Numbered from the stretch's first letter, positions 21,033-34,184 are shown. The stretch is DNA of 64,000 nucleotides from Eutreptiella sp. 'Long Island Sound 2002' (GCA_964036045.1 OZ038381.1:130703708-130767707); one strand, 5' to 3'. Translations and numbers: made by a program. The notes: a model not told the origin generated them from the letters alone.

Positions 21033-23449
21033 AGAGGCTCCCACGGGAATGGGACACCGGAAGTCTCTCCGCCACAAATCAGCACAGTCCAAAGAAGGAA
21101 TTTACGCATGGCCTGTGGAAGAACCAAGTTAGCTCAGCGTTGCCAGTCTCAGCCCTTGGAACGCCCTTCCGAGGGAAGAAAATATGAGTTTGGGCCGCAG
21201 CCAAGTAAATGATGGAAAGACCACGGAGAGCCCTGGGGATGGGCATGGCGAGCCAACGATCTACACCATCCAGGATCATACGCCCAAAGTATTGATGCAC
21301 CCAAGCATAGTACAGATGCATGCCGTGAGAGTTGTCCATGCTCCACATGGAGACAAACGGCGGTTGCACTTGAAAGTGCGAGTATAGTGTGGAAAGAAAA
21401 AAGGGATTGCAGATGTATGGGTGGAAACGGGTGCCCAAGTGAGCTTGGTTCGTAAGGGAATGTTTTCGAATGAATTTCTGAACCCCAGACGAGGACCGGT
21501 GGGCTTGAAGCTCACCAATGCCGAATTCCTGGGTGGAGGAGCCCATGAGACCAGTATCGGCATTGAACCATGGGAACATGATCGCCTGAACCGACCTGAT
21601 TTGGCGGAGCGGACCGTTTTTTTGGGGCATTTTTATGCTGCCGATGTTTTCGATTGGGATATTATTGTGGGGTATGGTTTTATGGTGAGCAACGCCATAG
21701 GAGCTCTTCCTCACCGTGCCGCGTTGGTTTGAGAGGACAAGAAGCGTCTCACTTAGCTATCTACAGACCATGCCCCAGGATTATCTCAGTGGGCGTGATA
21801 TGACGAGGAAAGAAACATGCGCGCGGTCAAGACGGTGAGGACCAAGTTCAATCCCGACTGCGGAGGTCATCTCATGGAATATGGCATGGCGCCGCAAGGG
21901 TACAATCCCATGGTTCAACAACTTGGAGGCAAAAACCCCGAGACAGACATCTTTGCTTCCCGGGATGAGGAAATGTACAAGGCATTGGCACAAGGGGCAC
22001 TCCGCGTGGTCAAAGCATACGGGTTTGAAGGAGTGGGGACCGATGTACTGGCATGGTGCCGACAAAGAGACCAAACGTACGGTGAACAAGATCATTGCGG
22101 ATAGAGCAAAGGGTATCCACGTCATGAGGGGCATAGGACCCAGCCCATGTCCGCCGGAGGATCTGAAACCAACTTTGGACTCCATCGCCCGCAATGAGAT
22201 TTGATTTGGACCTGAGGAGCAGTTGTTCATTCACGCCAAGGGTATACAAATGCCCGCGCTGGGACAAACATGGAGTATGAAGGCTTTTTTGGTTGATGGT
22301 TCACAGTGCCAAGCCACTGGTGATGAACCGTTCATCGGGAGGGTAGGGGCCGTGCCGATGAGGGTCATATTTGAAGAAGAGGGTGACCCGTCGGAGGAGG
22401 CTGAGGCACTCTTCCACTCGGAGATGACTGGGTCGTCGCCTACATGCAGATTGCTCTGCATGACCGAGTGGCTGCTGGAAAGGAGCGAGCCAAGGCCAAG
22501 TCACCCCATTGGTGGGACGACCGGGAGTTGATGACCGGGAAGTTCCAGAAAGATGAGTTCGTGGCAGGAGTTATGGACCATTTGGCAGACCAATACGATG
22601 GTCCCGTAGGGTCCGACCGTCCGACAAATGGTTCTCGACGACTGGGTAAGAAAGTCGACAAATTCCACTCTGTGGCCCGAAAGTTTCAAAGATTATTGGT
22701 GGGAACGGCCGCCCACGTTGTTGAACAGGGCATATCGGACGAGGAGATGTTGGACGTGGATCCACAAGAAGACATACACCGCCGTAAACGGGGTAGTTTC
22801 AATATCCCGGCAAGCGACTGAAGAAGTGTAGGAGAATACAAAGGTAGCAAAGCTCAAGGACCGACTTATTGATGCCTATCTGCGGCTATTTAGTGGAGTT
22901 GCCAACAAGAATCCTCCGGATCAGCAGAAATTTGGTACGGCCAATATCAAGCTGAAAACAAACCCGAAAATTTATCGTCAGCGGGAATATCAACTCCAAG
23001 CAGAACGAGCGGAAGCGATAAAGAAGTTGTTGATGAAATGTATTGAGCGTGGTTGGATTGAACCCTCGGATAGTGAGTGGGCAAGTCCGACCTTCGTCGT
23101 TCGAAAAAGGGAGAAGGCTGAATGGAGATTGGTTGTTGAATATAGGAGATTGAACGAAAAAGCCGAGCATGACTCGTACTCGTTACCGCTGATCGACTGG
23201 TTTCTACAAAAGCAGCAGAAGAAGCGCATCTTCATGCTGTTGGACCCAAAGCAGGGGTACCACCAGATGCCGCTGCATGAGGACTCCAGGCCATGCACAG
23301 CGATGTCCACTCTGCTGGATCCCATGCGGTGGAGAATGGCTCCCATGGGAACCGCGAATGGGACTGTCGCCTTCCATCGCATGATGGAGGATGTCCTACA
23401 ACCCGTACGGGATCGTGCCGACTTGTTTGTGGATGATATCATTATCCGG
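21033..23449 (+). pseudogene. pol: Element C pol pseudogene (protease to RT active site)
   Basis: The protease core reads ETGAQVSLV at 21424, with Glu replacing the catalytic Asp of the DTGA motif. The spacer module follows: TDIFASRDE near 21946, then GLKEWGPMYWHG and TVNKIIADRAKGI in another frame. Reverse transcriptase runs from about 22850: CIERGWIEPSDSEWASP, WRLVVEYRRLNE, GYHQMPLHEDSRPC and FVDDIII at the RT active site. A TAG lies at 21388-21390 and a TGA ends the frame at 21730-21732, among further stops and shifts. The coding sequence is interrupted at 23449, one codon after FVDDIII, by element A. Confidence 0.85.
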
Positions 23450-25815
23450 TGAAGCCGGTTCGGACCCCCGTGGCCATCTTGGGGTCACTTGGGGTGTGTA
23501 TCTATGTGCCGGCAAGCCGCCATTGGATGATATCATACTCTCCCATCCACCTGGCCTAACCCGATGTGATAGTGTGATAGGTTTGACCGTTCCGGCTATG
23601 AGCGGCAACATTCAGTACCGAGGCGCCGCCAGCGGAGATTTATATATCAGAATATCAGGACTCAACAGGGTTTTTTTATCATAATGTTTCCGTAATTTTT
23701 CAGCCTTCCGTTCTGATAGTCAATGTATCGGCGACTGTCAGTTGGCTCGCGATTTTGCGGTAACCGAATGGTTAACTGTTATTTACAGATATTTTGGCGG
23801 AAACCCCGATGAAGGGTCAGATTTCATCAGTAAAGGGTTCGTTGCTTCCGCAATTTTCATATTATACACTTGAAAAATTAATTGGATTTTTTCAGACTTT
23901 CAGAATCAAATTTTCGACTTCCACATCGCCGCACTTGATATGATGATTCTCGAGTGGTCATACATTTTTCCCCGATCAGGAATCAACCTTCCTTTTGTTG
24001 TGTCCTTCGTCTTGCTTGGAGAAATAGGTAAAACAAAATTGATTCGTGAGGCCACTTTAAAAGGTCATATCTCCGGCTCACAGCGAGGAATATCAACATC
24101 GAGAAATGGGTTGAGACTGCCTTGGTCTCAACTTAATTTAAGAAGCATCAAACGCCTTTGGTGTGTACACATGCCTGGTATAGCAAGGGATAATGGTCAA
24201 GAGGGTAGAAAGTGAAATATAACTCTTGGGCCGTGCAACCGAATATTTTATTGCGACTTTCAAATGTACCGCATGAGTGTTGGGGTTGCAAAGCATCTTG
24301 CCTTGGGTTCCCAGGTATTTTTAACGTGAAGTTATGACCATGGAGGGGCATGGTATACCATGGTGGGAGCCACTTTTGAGGGTACGTGTTATATGCATGG
24401 TATGTGCTTCGAAATTCTCACGCCCATGTTATATATCTCCGTTTGTAGGAATATATATGGAGTCATACGTGGCAAGGGCTTCGCCCATGTCATAATGGTG
24501 AACTCCATAGCGCTAGACTAAGTCTATCGCTCATATAGTGCATGTGGGAGGGCTTACAGAGCGACCCACAAGCGCCAATATCAATTTTCCCATTTACATG
24601 GTGCATGTTGGGAGGAGGTTCGGAGGTGTCCCTTTGCGTCCATGTGGGGATCCAAGTGGGGGGATTGTTTGCAAATGGTCCCAAGCAATTGTGTTTTGAA
24701 TCATAGGTTGATACCATGGGTGAGCGAAGTTATATACTATTGTAATTATCTTGAATTTGGCATTATTTGCATGTTTTTGACCTCATTTTATGCTCATTTT
24801 TGTGTTTTGTGTGCTTAACTGGTCGGCTAACAGTAAAGTGCCTAGAGATTTGTGAACTATGGTATGTTGCTTATATGCTGGCATATGCTTCGGTGTTGTA
24901 CCTCACCATATGCCGGATCACATGGTCACTTTGCCGTGGCACACGAGGCCTCACAAAATGAGCTCTCAAATTCATGAGTTGACTTGTGAAGCATGTCATG
25001 TACATAACCGGAGGGGTTTCAGAGCCAACGATGGAATATTCCTGGGCATTGACCTTTGGTCTATATCACCCTTCTATACTACTCTCCGGTTTGACACATG
25101 CAAGGAGCATTTGGATATTTGCGGTATGCATTTTTGAGTATATAATTGCCTTTTGGGCATAATGGTGTGAGTTGCCTGATTTTGCCATGTTGTGAGGTCA
25201 TTCTCATGGGGCAGTTCTCAAAGCCCATTCAACTCCAAGTCCAACCAAGTTTATGTCAGGGTAGGGCATGTTCCTGAGTGCCACCCTAGGCCATGACACG
25301 CCACCTCCATCTTTGGACTAGGATTTATAGGCTTGGGAGTGAACACATTTTTGGGGTTTGTGTAGTAACTTTTGACACATGGCATTCAGCCATCTTATTT
25401 GATTGGGTTCAAGGCATCATCTTGGTGAGTCAGGGGAAGGTCTTGAGTCCAGGAAATGAGGGGTCTATGGCTGTGATTGTGTACGTTTTCATCTTCCCCC
25501 AACTCTGCTTTATTTGTGTTCATATGCCAATTTCAGGGCTTTCTTCTTTGGTGCAATTCTTGTACATGCCCGCCACCGTGGGACGACCGGTGTGCTGAAC
25601 GGAAGCCCGCAGTGTGGATTGGATTGTGAATCGGGTTATTGCTGTATTTGTGGGATCTGGTTGCTATTCAGGGTTGAAGGAGGATTTTATTTTCTATATT
25701 TTTGGATTTTGGACCTTGGAATTTGAGGAATGCAATCGTTGATCCGGAGTAAATCAGCAGGGGTAACAGGCGGAAGGGGCACAGCGGGGGCCGGTCCTGG
25801 TAGGGACCTTCTATA
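23450..25815 (+). repeat. Element A 5' LTR
   Basis: 2366 bp, starting TGAAGCCGG and ending CTTCTATA directly against the PBS. The 3' end is TA, not CA; the same is true of all four A and B LTR copies. Short open frames inside it are not shared usefully among copies. Polymerase II signals cannot be placed with confidence by eye. Confidence 0.95.
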
Positions 25816-25829
25816 TGGTAGCAGAGGCG
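25816..25829 (+). other. Element A primer binding site
   Basis: TGGTAGCAGAGGCG begins with no spacer after the LTR. It is of the initiator-Met tRNA type. Confidence 0.85.
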
Positions 25830-26035
25830 TACCTGCTGCCCCTAGCAACAGCCGACCTGGGGACTTGGGCCCATATGAGCCCTGCCCAAGTACACCCGGG
25901 GTGCGTATTGTTGACTCGGTGGAGACCACGCGGGAGATTGGAGCCATAGAAGAGCCGAGACGTTCAAGAGCATGGCGAACTCCGGAAGTTGAAGCCCGAA
26001 GAGAAGTACGACATTCGGGAAGAGGAGGACTTGAC

Positions 26036-28753
26036 ATGGATGATCTGGTCTCCATGTGTGAGCATCGCTGCCGAAAGGCATGCAACCTCCGCCCCGCCTC
26101 GGAGGACTCTGAGGAGGCCTGCCATTCAGGCAGCAGTGGAGGACGGCCCCGGCGCTACCGGAAGCGCGGGTCACCAAAGTCCGCGGCAAGGGACGCCGGG
26201 GCTATGGATACGGACCCCAGCCCAGTCAGGCTGTCGGAATCCGAGGGGCACTCCGATGGCTATCGGACTTGCTTCCCCTCGGAGTCGGAGGAGATATCCG
26301 CGTCGACCGCCAGGGCGCATACGGCCCCCTAGCCCGCCCTGAAGCACGACTTCGAGGGCTTGGAGAGGCCAGCCAGGACCAGGACGGCACCTGTGCCCCG
26401 GCACACGGGACCAGAGATGAACGCCGTGGGCGATACGCCCATGGGAGATGAGTCCGAGGCGCCAGGGAACCGTGGGATGCGCCGGATCAGGTGGAAAGCA
26501 CGCCGCGTGCCACTGCGAGCACGTGTCCTTCCTCATGGGCAAGTACCCAAAGATGGGGATGGACGCCATCGTGCACCGCCTCGACAGCCTGGACAACGCG
26601 AAGGACGGCCTGGAGGAGGAAGTCGCCGGGATCCTGGATGACCAGTCGGCCGCGGAGAAAGACATGGAGGAGCTGCGAGCGGAACGGGACCAGTACCGGG
26701 AGAATCTGGAGCCGGCCCTGGAGAAGCAGCAGCGAGTGGTGGACAGCCTCCTCCCCCTGGTGGAGGACATGTCGGGACGCCTGAAAAGGCTAGAGGAGCT
26801 ACAGCCCCTCGCCTCGGGTCCAGAGCTCCCGGCAAAGCCGGCAGCGGCAGAGCTGGTGGAGCGGGTTAAGACCCTCCAGAGCGCCATGGATAAACCCATG
26901 GGCGGTCCGGCAGAGGCACCATAGGCGCCTCCGCGTGTTGACCCGGGTGCGCTGCCGTTTGTTCCCATGTTCAGCGAATCCACAATGCTCGGGGAACACA
27001 CGGCACCGGCTAGGTCCATGCGGGAAGGGCACGTAACCACGGACCCGAGGAGCCTGACGGTACAGATGTCCCACGCCGCCCAGGATCTACCGATCACTAC
27101 GACTGCCCATGCAGTTTATGCGGAAGAGGAGATCCAGAGCCAGACCATGCAGGGGCGAACCATGGGAAGCGCCGACGGACATGGTCGAGGTCATCCAGGC
27201 GGAAACCTGTGGGCGAAGGACCCCAATACAGGGATATGGACGGCTGATGCAGCAAGTCCTTCCCGCATTCCAAACCCTATGGGTTCAGGCCCAACTGGAC
27301 CGCACTCCATGGAGGAGACGCCATGAGGATTGACGACCTGAGGGGAATCAAAATCCCCTACTATGATGGCAACCCCTCCAACCTGGACGACTTCATCCCC
27401 GATTGGGAGGACTTCGCCGAGGAGGTCGTCGGCGAGATGCGGGGAGCGCCGCGGGACAAGTGGGTATGTCAGACATTCCCACACCGGCTGGCGCAGGACC
27501 TGAAGGAGGAGCTGCGGGATCAGATCCGGGAAGGACTGATCTGTACAGAGCAGGCCTGCCTCCAGTGGTTGGAGGATGAGGAGCGGGTGGACGCTCCGAA
27601 CCAGAAGCTGGAGGACTTGTGGTCCATCCCGCTGCAGCTGGACCGCGGTGAGTTGCGGGTCCGGGAGTGGAACCGGTACCTGCGGAAATACCGACTGAGC
27701 CTCAAGCTGGTTGAGGACTGGAACGAGTTCAGCGAGATCCGCCACTTGCTGAAGGACGTCCTCCCCGGCCACTGGAAGAGGAGAGTGGAGGACGAGGAAA
27801 AGAAGAGGGCGAAGAAGCGCGTGGCGGTGAGGATCATGGCGGCGGAGGATACCCATGCGGGTATCATGGAGTTCTTCAGGAGGAACCTGGGCGAGCCCAA
27901 CCGGATGTTGGGACTGAAGAACGCCGTGTACGTGGAGGTATTTGGAGACACCATGGAGCAAAGGTTGCTGCGCCTCAACAACGTGGAGTGGAGGCGCGGG
28001 GAGCCGCTGAGGATGCAGGTCATCCTCGCCCGCATGAGCCTGGACGAGATCATGAAGTACATCACGGTGGAGCTGAAGCTCAATGCGAAGAACGAGGCCC
28101 ACGTGCAGGATCGACATGGTCATGGACAACGAGGCCACCCAGAAGGACGCCAACATCGGGAGATCCAGGAGGACACGGCCAACTCTGCGGAGGATGGTAG
28201 TGAAAGTGGCCAAGACCACTGCTCCCGGGAGGATCACGAGGAGGCCCATTTCTTCGCGTTTGTGGCGCACAACGTGAGGGAACAGGGGCAGGATCGGTCC
28301 AGATGGAGCCGGGTGGGACCCAAGAAGAACAGAGAGCCAAGGAGGATCGGGAACCCACCGCTCTCGTTCCGGGAGTACAGGTCTCAGCACGACGGGTGCT
28401 GGGTCTGTTATGGCAAGGGAAACAACCATGCACACGACCACCGTCAGTGCAAGGTGTATGAGGCGGACAAGAAGGCCTACTTCGCCGCCCACCCCGAGAA
28501 GAAGCCCAAGGAGCAGCGGATTTCCGATTTGAAGGCGAAGGTCGGAGACGGGGGAAAAGGCCAAGGCAACCGCCAAGGAAAAGGCGGAGGAAGAGGCTAT
28601 GGTGGTGGACCTGGCAGAGACCTACGGGTGAGGTCGATTGAGGAGGTTGCTGAGGACATGTTGAGGACGTTGGAGGAACTCAAAGCTCAGCAACGTGGTG
28701 GACAAAGTCCTGGCGGATCGCAGCCGGAAGGTGGTGCGGGAAGTCAAGTCTAG
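26036..28753 (+). pseudogene. gag: Element A gag
   Basis: The frame is open from within the LTR, but the conserved start is the ATG at 26036 (Met-Asp-Asp-Leu-Val). Order: an Arg/Ser-rich N-terminus, CHCEHVSFLMGKYPKMG, a coiled coil (about 26660-26810, RAERDQYRENLEPALEKQ then VEDMSGRLKRLEEL), then the structural domain from IKIPYYDGNPSNLDDF (27345) to NAVYVEVFGD. It ends with a knuckle CWVCYGKGNNHAHDHRQC (28399-28452) and a Gly/Lys-rich tail. Lesions: TAG 26330, a +1 shift near 26465, TAG 26922, and a deletion of about 82 bp near 27318 relative to B at a GGAGA microhomology, which restores the frame. It ends at the conserved amber 28751-28753 and assembles the particle in intact relatives. Confidence 0.9.
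28751..28753 (+). promoter_or_regulatory. Conserved gag/pol amber codon, element A
   Basis: GTC-TAG-AGG-AGC. Gag and Pol lie in the same frame on either side of this single stop. A 7-bp hairpin (TCGGAGG, TCTCT loop, CCTCCGA) lies at 28778-28796, 24 bases downstream. Confidence 0.75.
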
Positions 28754-31700
28754 AGGAGCCCCCACGGGGATGGGACCTCGGAGGTCTCTCCTCCGAAAAT
28801 CAGTGGAATCCCTGAGGAATCCGAGGCACATCAGGTGCCGAAGAAGGCTCGGGAAGAGCCGAAACCACTGAGTTTCGCCACTCCTAACCCCTGGAGCGCC
28901 CTGCCAAGGGAAGTACATGTGGGTACGGGACAGGGCAAGACGGAAGGAGCGACCACGGAGAGCCCCGTGGACGGAGAGGACCAACCCAAGATCTACACCA
29001 TCCGTGACCATATCCTTGAAGTCCTGATGCACCCGGACGTGCTAGAGTTGCATGCCGTGAGAGTCGTCCATACACCTCATGGCGACATGCGGCAGTTGCA
29101 CTTGAAAGTGCGAGTACGATGCGGACGAGAGGAGAAGGTGGTGGATGCCTTGGTGGATACGGGTGCCCAGGTGAGCCTGGTCCGGAGAGGGTTGTTCAAG
29201 GAGGAACTCCTGCAGCCCAGCCGGAGACCGGTCCGCCTGAAGGTCGCCAACGGAGAGATCATGGGTGGGGGCACCCATGAGGCCAATATCAGTATGGAAT
29301 TCTGGGAACATGAGCGCTTGAACCGCCCTGATCTGGCGAAGAGAAGCACTCTATCCGGGAACTTCTATGTGGCCGACATTACAGATTGGGATATGATCAT
29401 GGGGTATGACTTCAGGGTGGCAAACGCGATTGGAGCCCTTCCCCATCGGGCAACGCTGGTCCGGGAGGATGATGGATGCCTCACATGGCTGTCCACGGAC
29501 TATGCATGCGGATCATCCATATGGAATGCTGAGGAAGAGGATCGGATCGTCCAAGCGGTGCAAGCTGTGGGTGCCAAGTCCAGAGGAGACCGTGGAGTTC
29601 AGCTCACGGAGTAAGGAATGGCGCCGCAGGTGTATGCCAAGATGATCCAGACGCTGGGAGCCGAAGCGCCCGAGACAGACGCCTTCGCTTCCCGGGATGC
29701 CCCACTTTTGCGGAAGTGTAGGAGGCATTGGCATCGAGGAGACTCAGCCTGGCACAGGCATTGGGGTTTGAAGGAGTGGGGACCCATGTATTGGCATGGC
29801 TCCCTGGACAATACCAGACGTACGGTGGAGAAGATCATCGCGGATAGGGCGAAGGGGATCCTGGTCATAACCGGCATAGGATCCACCCCATGTCCGCTGG
29901 AGGGTCTCAAGTCGACGCTGGACTCCATCACCCTGAACGGGATGTCATTCAGGCCAGAGGAGGAGTTGTTCATCGACGTCAAGGGTGTATCAATGCCCTC
30001 CCCGGGTCAAGCGTGGGGTACCAAGGCTTTCCTGGTGGATGGGGCGCAGGCCCAACCCACAGGTGATGAAGCATTCATCCGTAGGGTGAAGGCAGTGCCC
30101 ATGAAGGTCATGTTTGAGCCCAAGGAGGGGACGGATCAGCCAATTGATGGTATTGACGTCCTGTCCCACGCCAAGATCGACGACGTCGTCGACTACATGC
30201 GGATGGGGATGCACGACCGTGTGGCAGCCAAGAAGAGGCGGGGCATGGTCACATCTCCGCATTGGTGGGATGACAAGATGTTGGTCACCGGCAAGTACGA
30301 GAAGAATGATTTCGTGGCGAGGGTCATGAATCACATCGCGGACCAATACGATGGTCCGGTTGGTTCGGACCCACCAACGTGGGGTTTTCCAAGAGGGGGA
30401 ACCGGTAGCGACGAGAACCAGCCCGAGGCCGCAAATCTTCGAAGATTATCGGTCGGAATCGCGACCCACGACAATGAAGACGGCATATCGGACAAGGAGA
30501 AGTCAGACTCGGACCCGGAAGAGGCCTATACCGCAGTGCGGTCAGTTGTATCGATACCGAAGCAAGCGGCTGAGGAGGCCCAGGAGAACCCAAAGGTCGC
30601 CGAGCTGAAGGAGAGGCTGATCAATGCCTATCCGCGGCAATTCAGTGGCGTCGCCGGCAAGAACCCTCCAGATCGTGGGAGGTTTGTTACAGCGAAGATC
30701 AAGCTGAAGCCGAACCCCAAAATCTATCGTCATCGGGAGTACCAACTTCAGGGCAATCGGGCCGATGCGATGAAGAAGTTGTTGGCCGAGTTCATTGAGC
30801 GGGGATGGATCGAACCCTCCGACAGTGGGTGGGCCAGCCCAGCCTTTATCGTGCCTAAGAAGGAGAAAGGCGAGTGGAGGTTGGTGGTGGATTACAGGGG
30901 TTTGAACGAGCAAACCGAGCACGACTCGTACTCGCTTCCCCTGATCGACTCCATCCTCCAAAAACAGCAGAAAAAGCTGATCTTCACGGTGTCCGACCTG
31001 AAACACGGTTATCACCAGATGCCGCTACACCAGGACTCCAGGCCCTGTACAGCGATGTCGACGCCGCAGGGGCCCATGCAGTGGAAAGTTGTGCCCATGG
31101 GCGCCAAGAATGGCAACGCCGCTTTCGAGCGCATGATGGAGGACCTACTCGGTCCAGTCCGGGATTGTGCCGATCCCTTTGTGGATGACATCATCATCGG
31201 GTCCGGCACGGAGAACATGACAGAGGACGAGCTCATCGAAGCGCATGAGAAGGATCTGCGCCGACCGCTCAGTGAGCTGGACAAGCACAACATGGTGTGC
31301 AAACCCACCAAAGCCTCACTCTTCGTGAAGGAAGTGGAGTTCGCGGGTCACGTGGTTGGTCACGGGCAACGCCGTCCTATGCCTGGGAAGCTGGCGTCCC
31401 TGCACCACTGAAAAAAGCCCCAGACCATCAGCGAACTCCGGTCCTTCATGGGGTTCTGCAATTACTATTCGGGCTATGTCCGGATGTATGCAGAACTCTC
31501 GTGGCCGCTGCACAAGATGCTGCAGGTGGGCAAGTTCGATGGCCGGAAGGGGAGCAAGAAGAAGCTGAGGATACGTTCAACCGCCTGAAGGAGCGACTCC
31601 TGGGGCAGTTGGGGCTGTTCCTGGTGGACCCGGACAAGGGATTTGTGCTACGGACAGACGCCTCGGACTATGCCGTGAGGGCAGTCCTCGAGCAAGTCCG

Positions 31701-33802
31701 GGACGACGGGACTCATGTTCCCGTGGCGTTTTGGAGCAGGATCCTGGCCGAGGGCCAACGCCGAACATGGACCGCGAGGGAGAAGGAGACATACGCCATT
31801 GTATGTGCGCTCAGGAAGTGGTCTGGCCACATCGGACTGCAGCCGGTGGTGGTTTGCACGGACCACCAGTCCCTACAGAGCTGGCACAAGGAGCATGTCG
31901 ACAGCCCCTCAGGACCAGCGGCTAGGAGGGCCCGATGGCACGAGACATTCGCCAAGTTCGACCTCAGCGTCGTGTACATCCCGGGGAAGGATAACACTGT
32001 GGCAGATTGCCTCAGTCGATGGGCCTACCCCGCGGGCAAGGCGTGGATGGACATATCCAGCCATGGCAACGCTGAGGAGACCAAGGAGGCCAAGCGCATC
32101 ATCAAGATGGAGAAGGCCATGGAGCAAGAGGGGGTCAAGTGTTTTGTGGTGATGGTAAACCGTACAGACCTGGCCAAGTTCCGGGGCGCCCGAGTCCAGG
32201 CTATTCGAGAGGAAACCCTCGAGCAATGGATGGTTGCCCCTGTAGAGCTAGTCAGGTCGGTGCTCACAGAGGACTGGTTGGATGACTATGCGGCATCCGA
32301 CCACTGGAGCAAGTACTGGAATGCCGTGAGCGCCCCGTCGGACGACGAATGGCCCGAGGGCTTGACCGAGGATGGGGACAAATTGTTCCTCAAGGACAAG
32401 CTGCTGGTGCCCGAGAACCGAGTGGAGGAGCTCATTGACCATTGGCACAACGCCCAGCTCATGCACCCTGGCCGAGACAAGATGCAGCAGGACCTGGAGT
32501 GGCGTTTCAAGTTCCCTCCGGGGTACTACGCCATCCTGGATAGGTACTGCAGCGACTGTGCCGTGTGTCGGGCCACAAAGAGCCCCAATCACTCCACAGC
32601 GGGCAACCCGGTATATACGGCTATACCGGAGGCCCCTATGCGGTCCGTGGCCATGGATGTATTCGCCATGCCTGAGGTCACCATGGAAGGGGAGACATAC
32701 GACTGTGTCATCCTGGCGGTGGATAGGCACAGCGGGTATATCGTGGCAGTCCCGGGCAAGAAGTCCAAGAAGAAGGACAAGAAGGACAAGCATGGAGTGG
32801 TGCTGCAGGCCAAGACCGTCGCTAATGCCATGATCAGGCATTGGCTGACGATTTTCGATGTCCCAGCTGTCATCTGCAGCGATCGGGGCAGTCAGTTTGT
32901 GGGGACGTGGTTCAAGACGATGTGCAAGCACATGGGTATTCGGCACGCCAAGACCGTGGCGTACCACAGCCGGTCGAATGGCCGAGCTGAGGTGGCCGGG
33001 CAGCAGATGTTCGAGAAGTTCCGTCAGCTGCACATCGACGAACCGGGCCGGAATTGGTATAATTTGCTGTGGAGAGTACTCCAAGCGTATCACCACCTTC
33101 CGAAACCCACTGGACTGTCGCCCCAGCGTATCCTGTTCCTACGGGATCGAGTGTCACGCACTCTCCCGTGGTTGAATCATGGCACAGTGGCCCGGGATGC
33201 GAACGCTATGATGGCTGAGGCGGACGACACGGCGGCCAAGGTGTGCAAGGCACTTCAGGACGAGCATGACAAGAGGGCCAAGTACTCCAAGCAGGGAAAG
33301 GTTCAGAAGTATACTCTCCAAGACACAGTGTGGGTGGAGCGGCACCACAAGGATGTCCTGTCCAGGTATTGGCAGGCATCTTGGCATGTGCCGGGGGTAA
33401 TCGTGCGGAAGGTCGGGCAGGATGTGTATGCGGTTTGTGTGGGGGATAACAAGATCCTGGACCGCGACCATACCCAGCTTTGTCCCCGAGCACCAGACCC
33501 CAGCGGACGTCCCGTCACCTTCGAGTTCACGACCGGCGATGTGGACTCGGACGACGAGGGTGAGGACGACGACTTCACCGCCGAGAGGATCCTGGCGGAC
33601 AAGCCGGACCCGGGGACGCCCGGGGGGGAACCTGTATAAAGTCCGTTGGAAGGGATACGCCGCATCCAGGGACTCGTGGGAGCCTCCGAGCAGTTTTGTG
33701 CCGAGGTACACCACGGTCTGGATGGACTATCTCAAGAAAAAGAATATTTCTTTGGATGTCAAGGACGTGTTGGTCCATTTGGTTGCTGCTGTAGCACTGT
33801 AA
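28754..33802 (+). pseudogene. pol: Element A pol (PR, spacer, RT, RNase H, IN, chromodomain)
   Basis: Aspartic protease with LVDTGAQVSLV (catalytic Asp codon 29156-29158). The spacer module with TDAFASRDAP and EWGPMYWHGS spans about 29680-29980. Reverse transcriptase (about 30760-31200) has YHQMPLHQDSR and FVDDIIIGSG. RNase H has TDASDYAVRAVLEQ and TDHQSLQSWHKEH. Integrase has the zinc-binding HNAQLMHPGRDKM...CAVCRATK and the catalytic set MDVFAMPEV, CSDRGSQF and NGRAEVAG, all three acidic residues present. The chromodomain (about 33560-33780) has YKVRWKGYAASRDSWEP. Stops at 29612 (TAA, Tyr in B) and 31409 (TGA, Trp in B), a deletion of about 20 bp near 31573 and a shift near 33630 break the frame. 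No in-frame ATG lies between the amber codon and the protease, so Pol must be made as a Gag fusion. Confidence 0.92.
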
Positions 33803-34184
33803 TGGATCCCCCTTGGCATTTTGTTTGTTTCTGTGCTTGGGTAGACGGGTGAGGGCGTTCATCCGGGGATTTTTGGGCTTTGATTGGCCATCTACCCCCT
33901 TCACTCCATCTCCACATATATATTTCATTGTGGTATACTTATTTAGGTCGACCGACGACGTTTCTCTATCTTTGATCCCCTTGGTTCATGTTGTAGATCA
34001 AGAGGAGACCGGATGTGGCGTAGGGCACGGATTATCAGTGTCCTCATCCCTCCCTTGAGGCGTCGGGGACGCCTACGACGTGTGTGGGGCCTCCATGTGT
34101 CCTTGGGACATGGAGGGGGGGGTTGGAGCCCGTTGGGGTCCTCCCGTCCTCTCTTCACTGACTTCCGAGCGGTAACGACGCTCT
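33803..34184 (+). other. Element A 3' untranslated region
   Basis: Non-coding, between the pol stop and the PPT; the counterpart in B is 47171-47551. Nothing else recognised. Confidence 0.7.

Larger units (their letters stand above)
16970..23449 (+). mobile_element. Element C: old Ty3/gypsy chromovirus, 5' part
   Basis: Same family as A and B but strongly diverged. It contains about 60 bases of LTR end, PBS, gag, amber junction, protease, spacer module and the first half of reverse transcriptase, all in order on the plus strand. It is cut at 23449 by insertion of element A and resumes at 36562. The LTR upstream of 16970 and everything after the RT active site are missing or replaced. Many stops and indels; a probable DNA transposon sits in gag. 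Confidence 0.9.

Noticed and set aside
24148-24351. Small frames recurring in each LTR copy (for example 24148-24351, 46258-46461, 57098-57301)
   Set aside because: They recur only because the LTRs are homologous; no start context or conservation beyond the background.
27191-28576. Long antisense frame opposite gag in A (461 codons), mirrored in B at 52340-54115 (591 codons)
   Set aside because: Both lie opposite verified gag in the same relative phase; this is expected from GC-rich codon use and is not independent evidence of a gene.
33640-34184. Envelope gene after pol in A or B
   Set aside because: Only the chromodomain end and a short non-coding region lie between integrase and PPT; no membrane protein frame.
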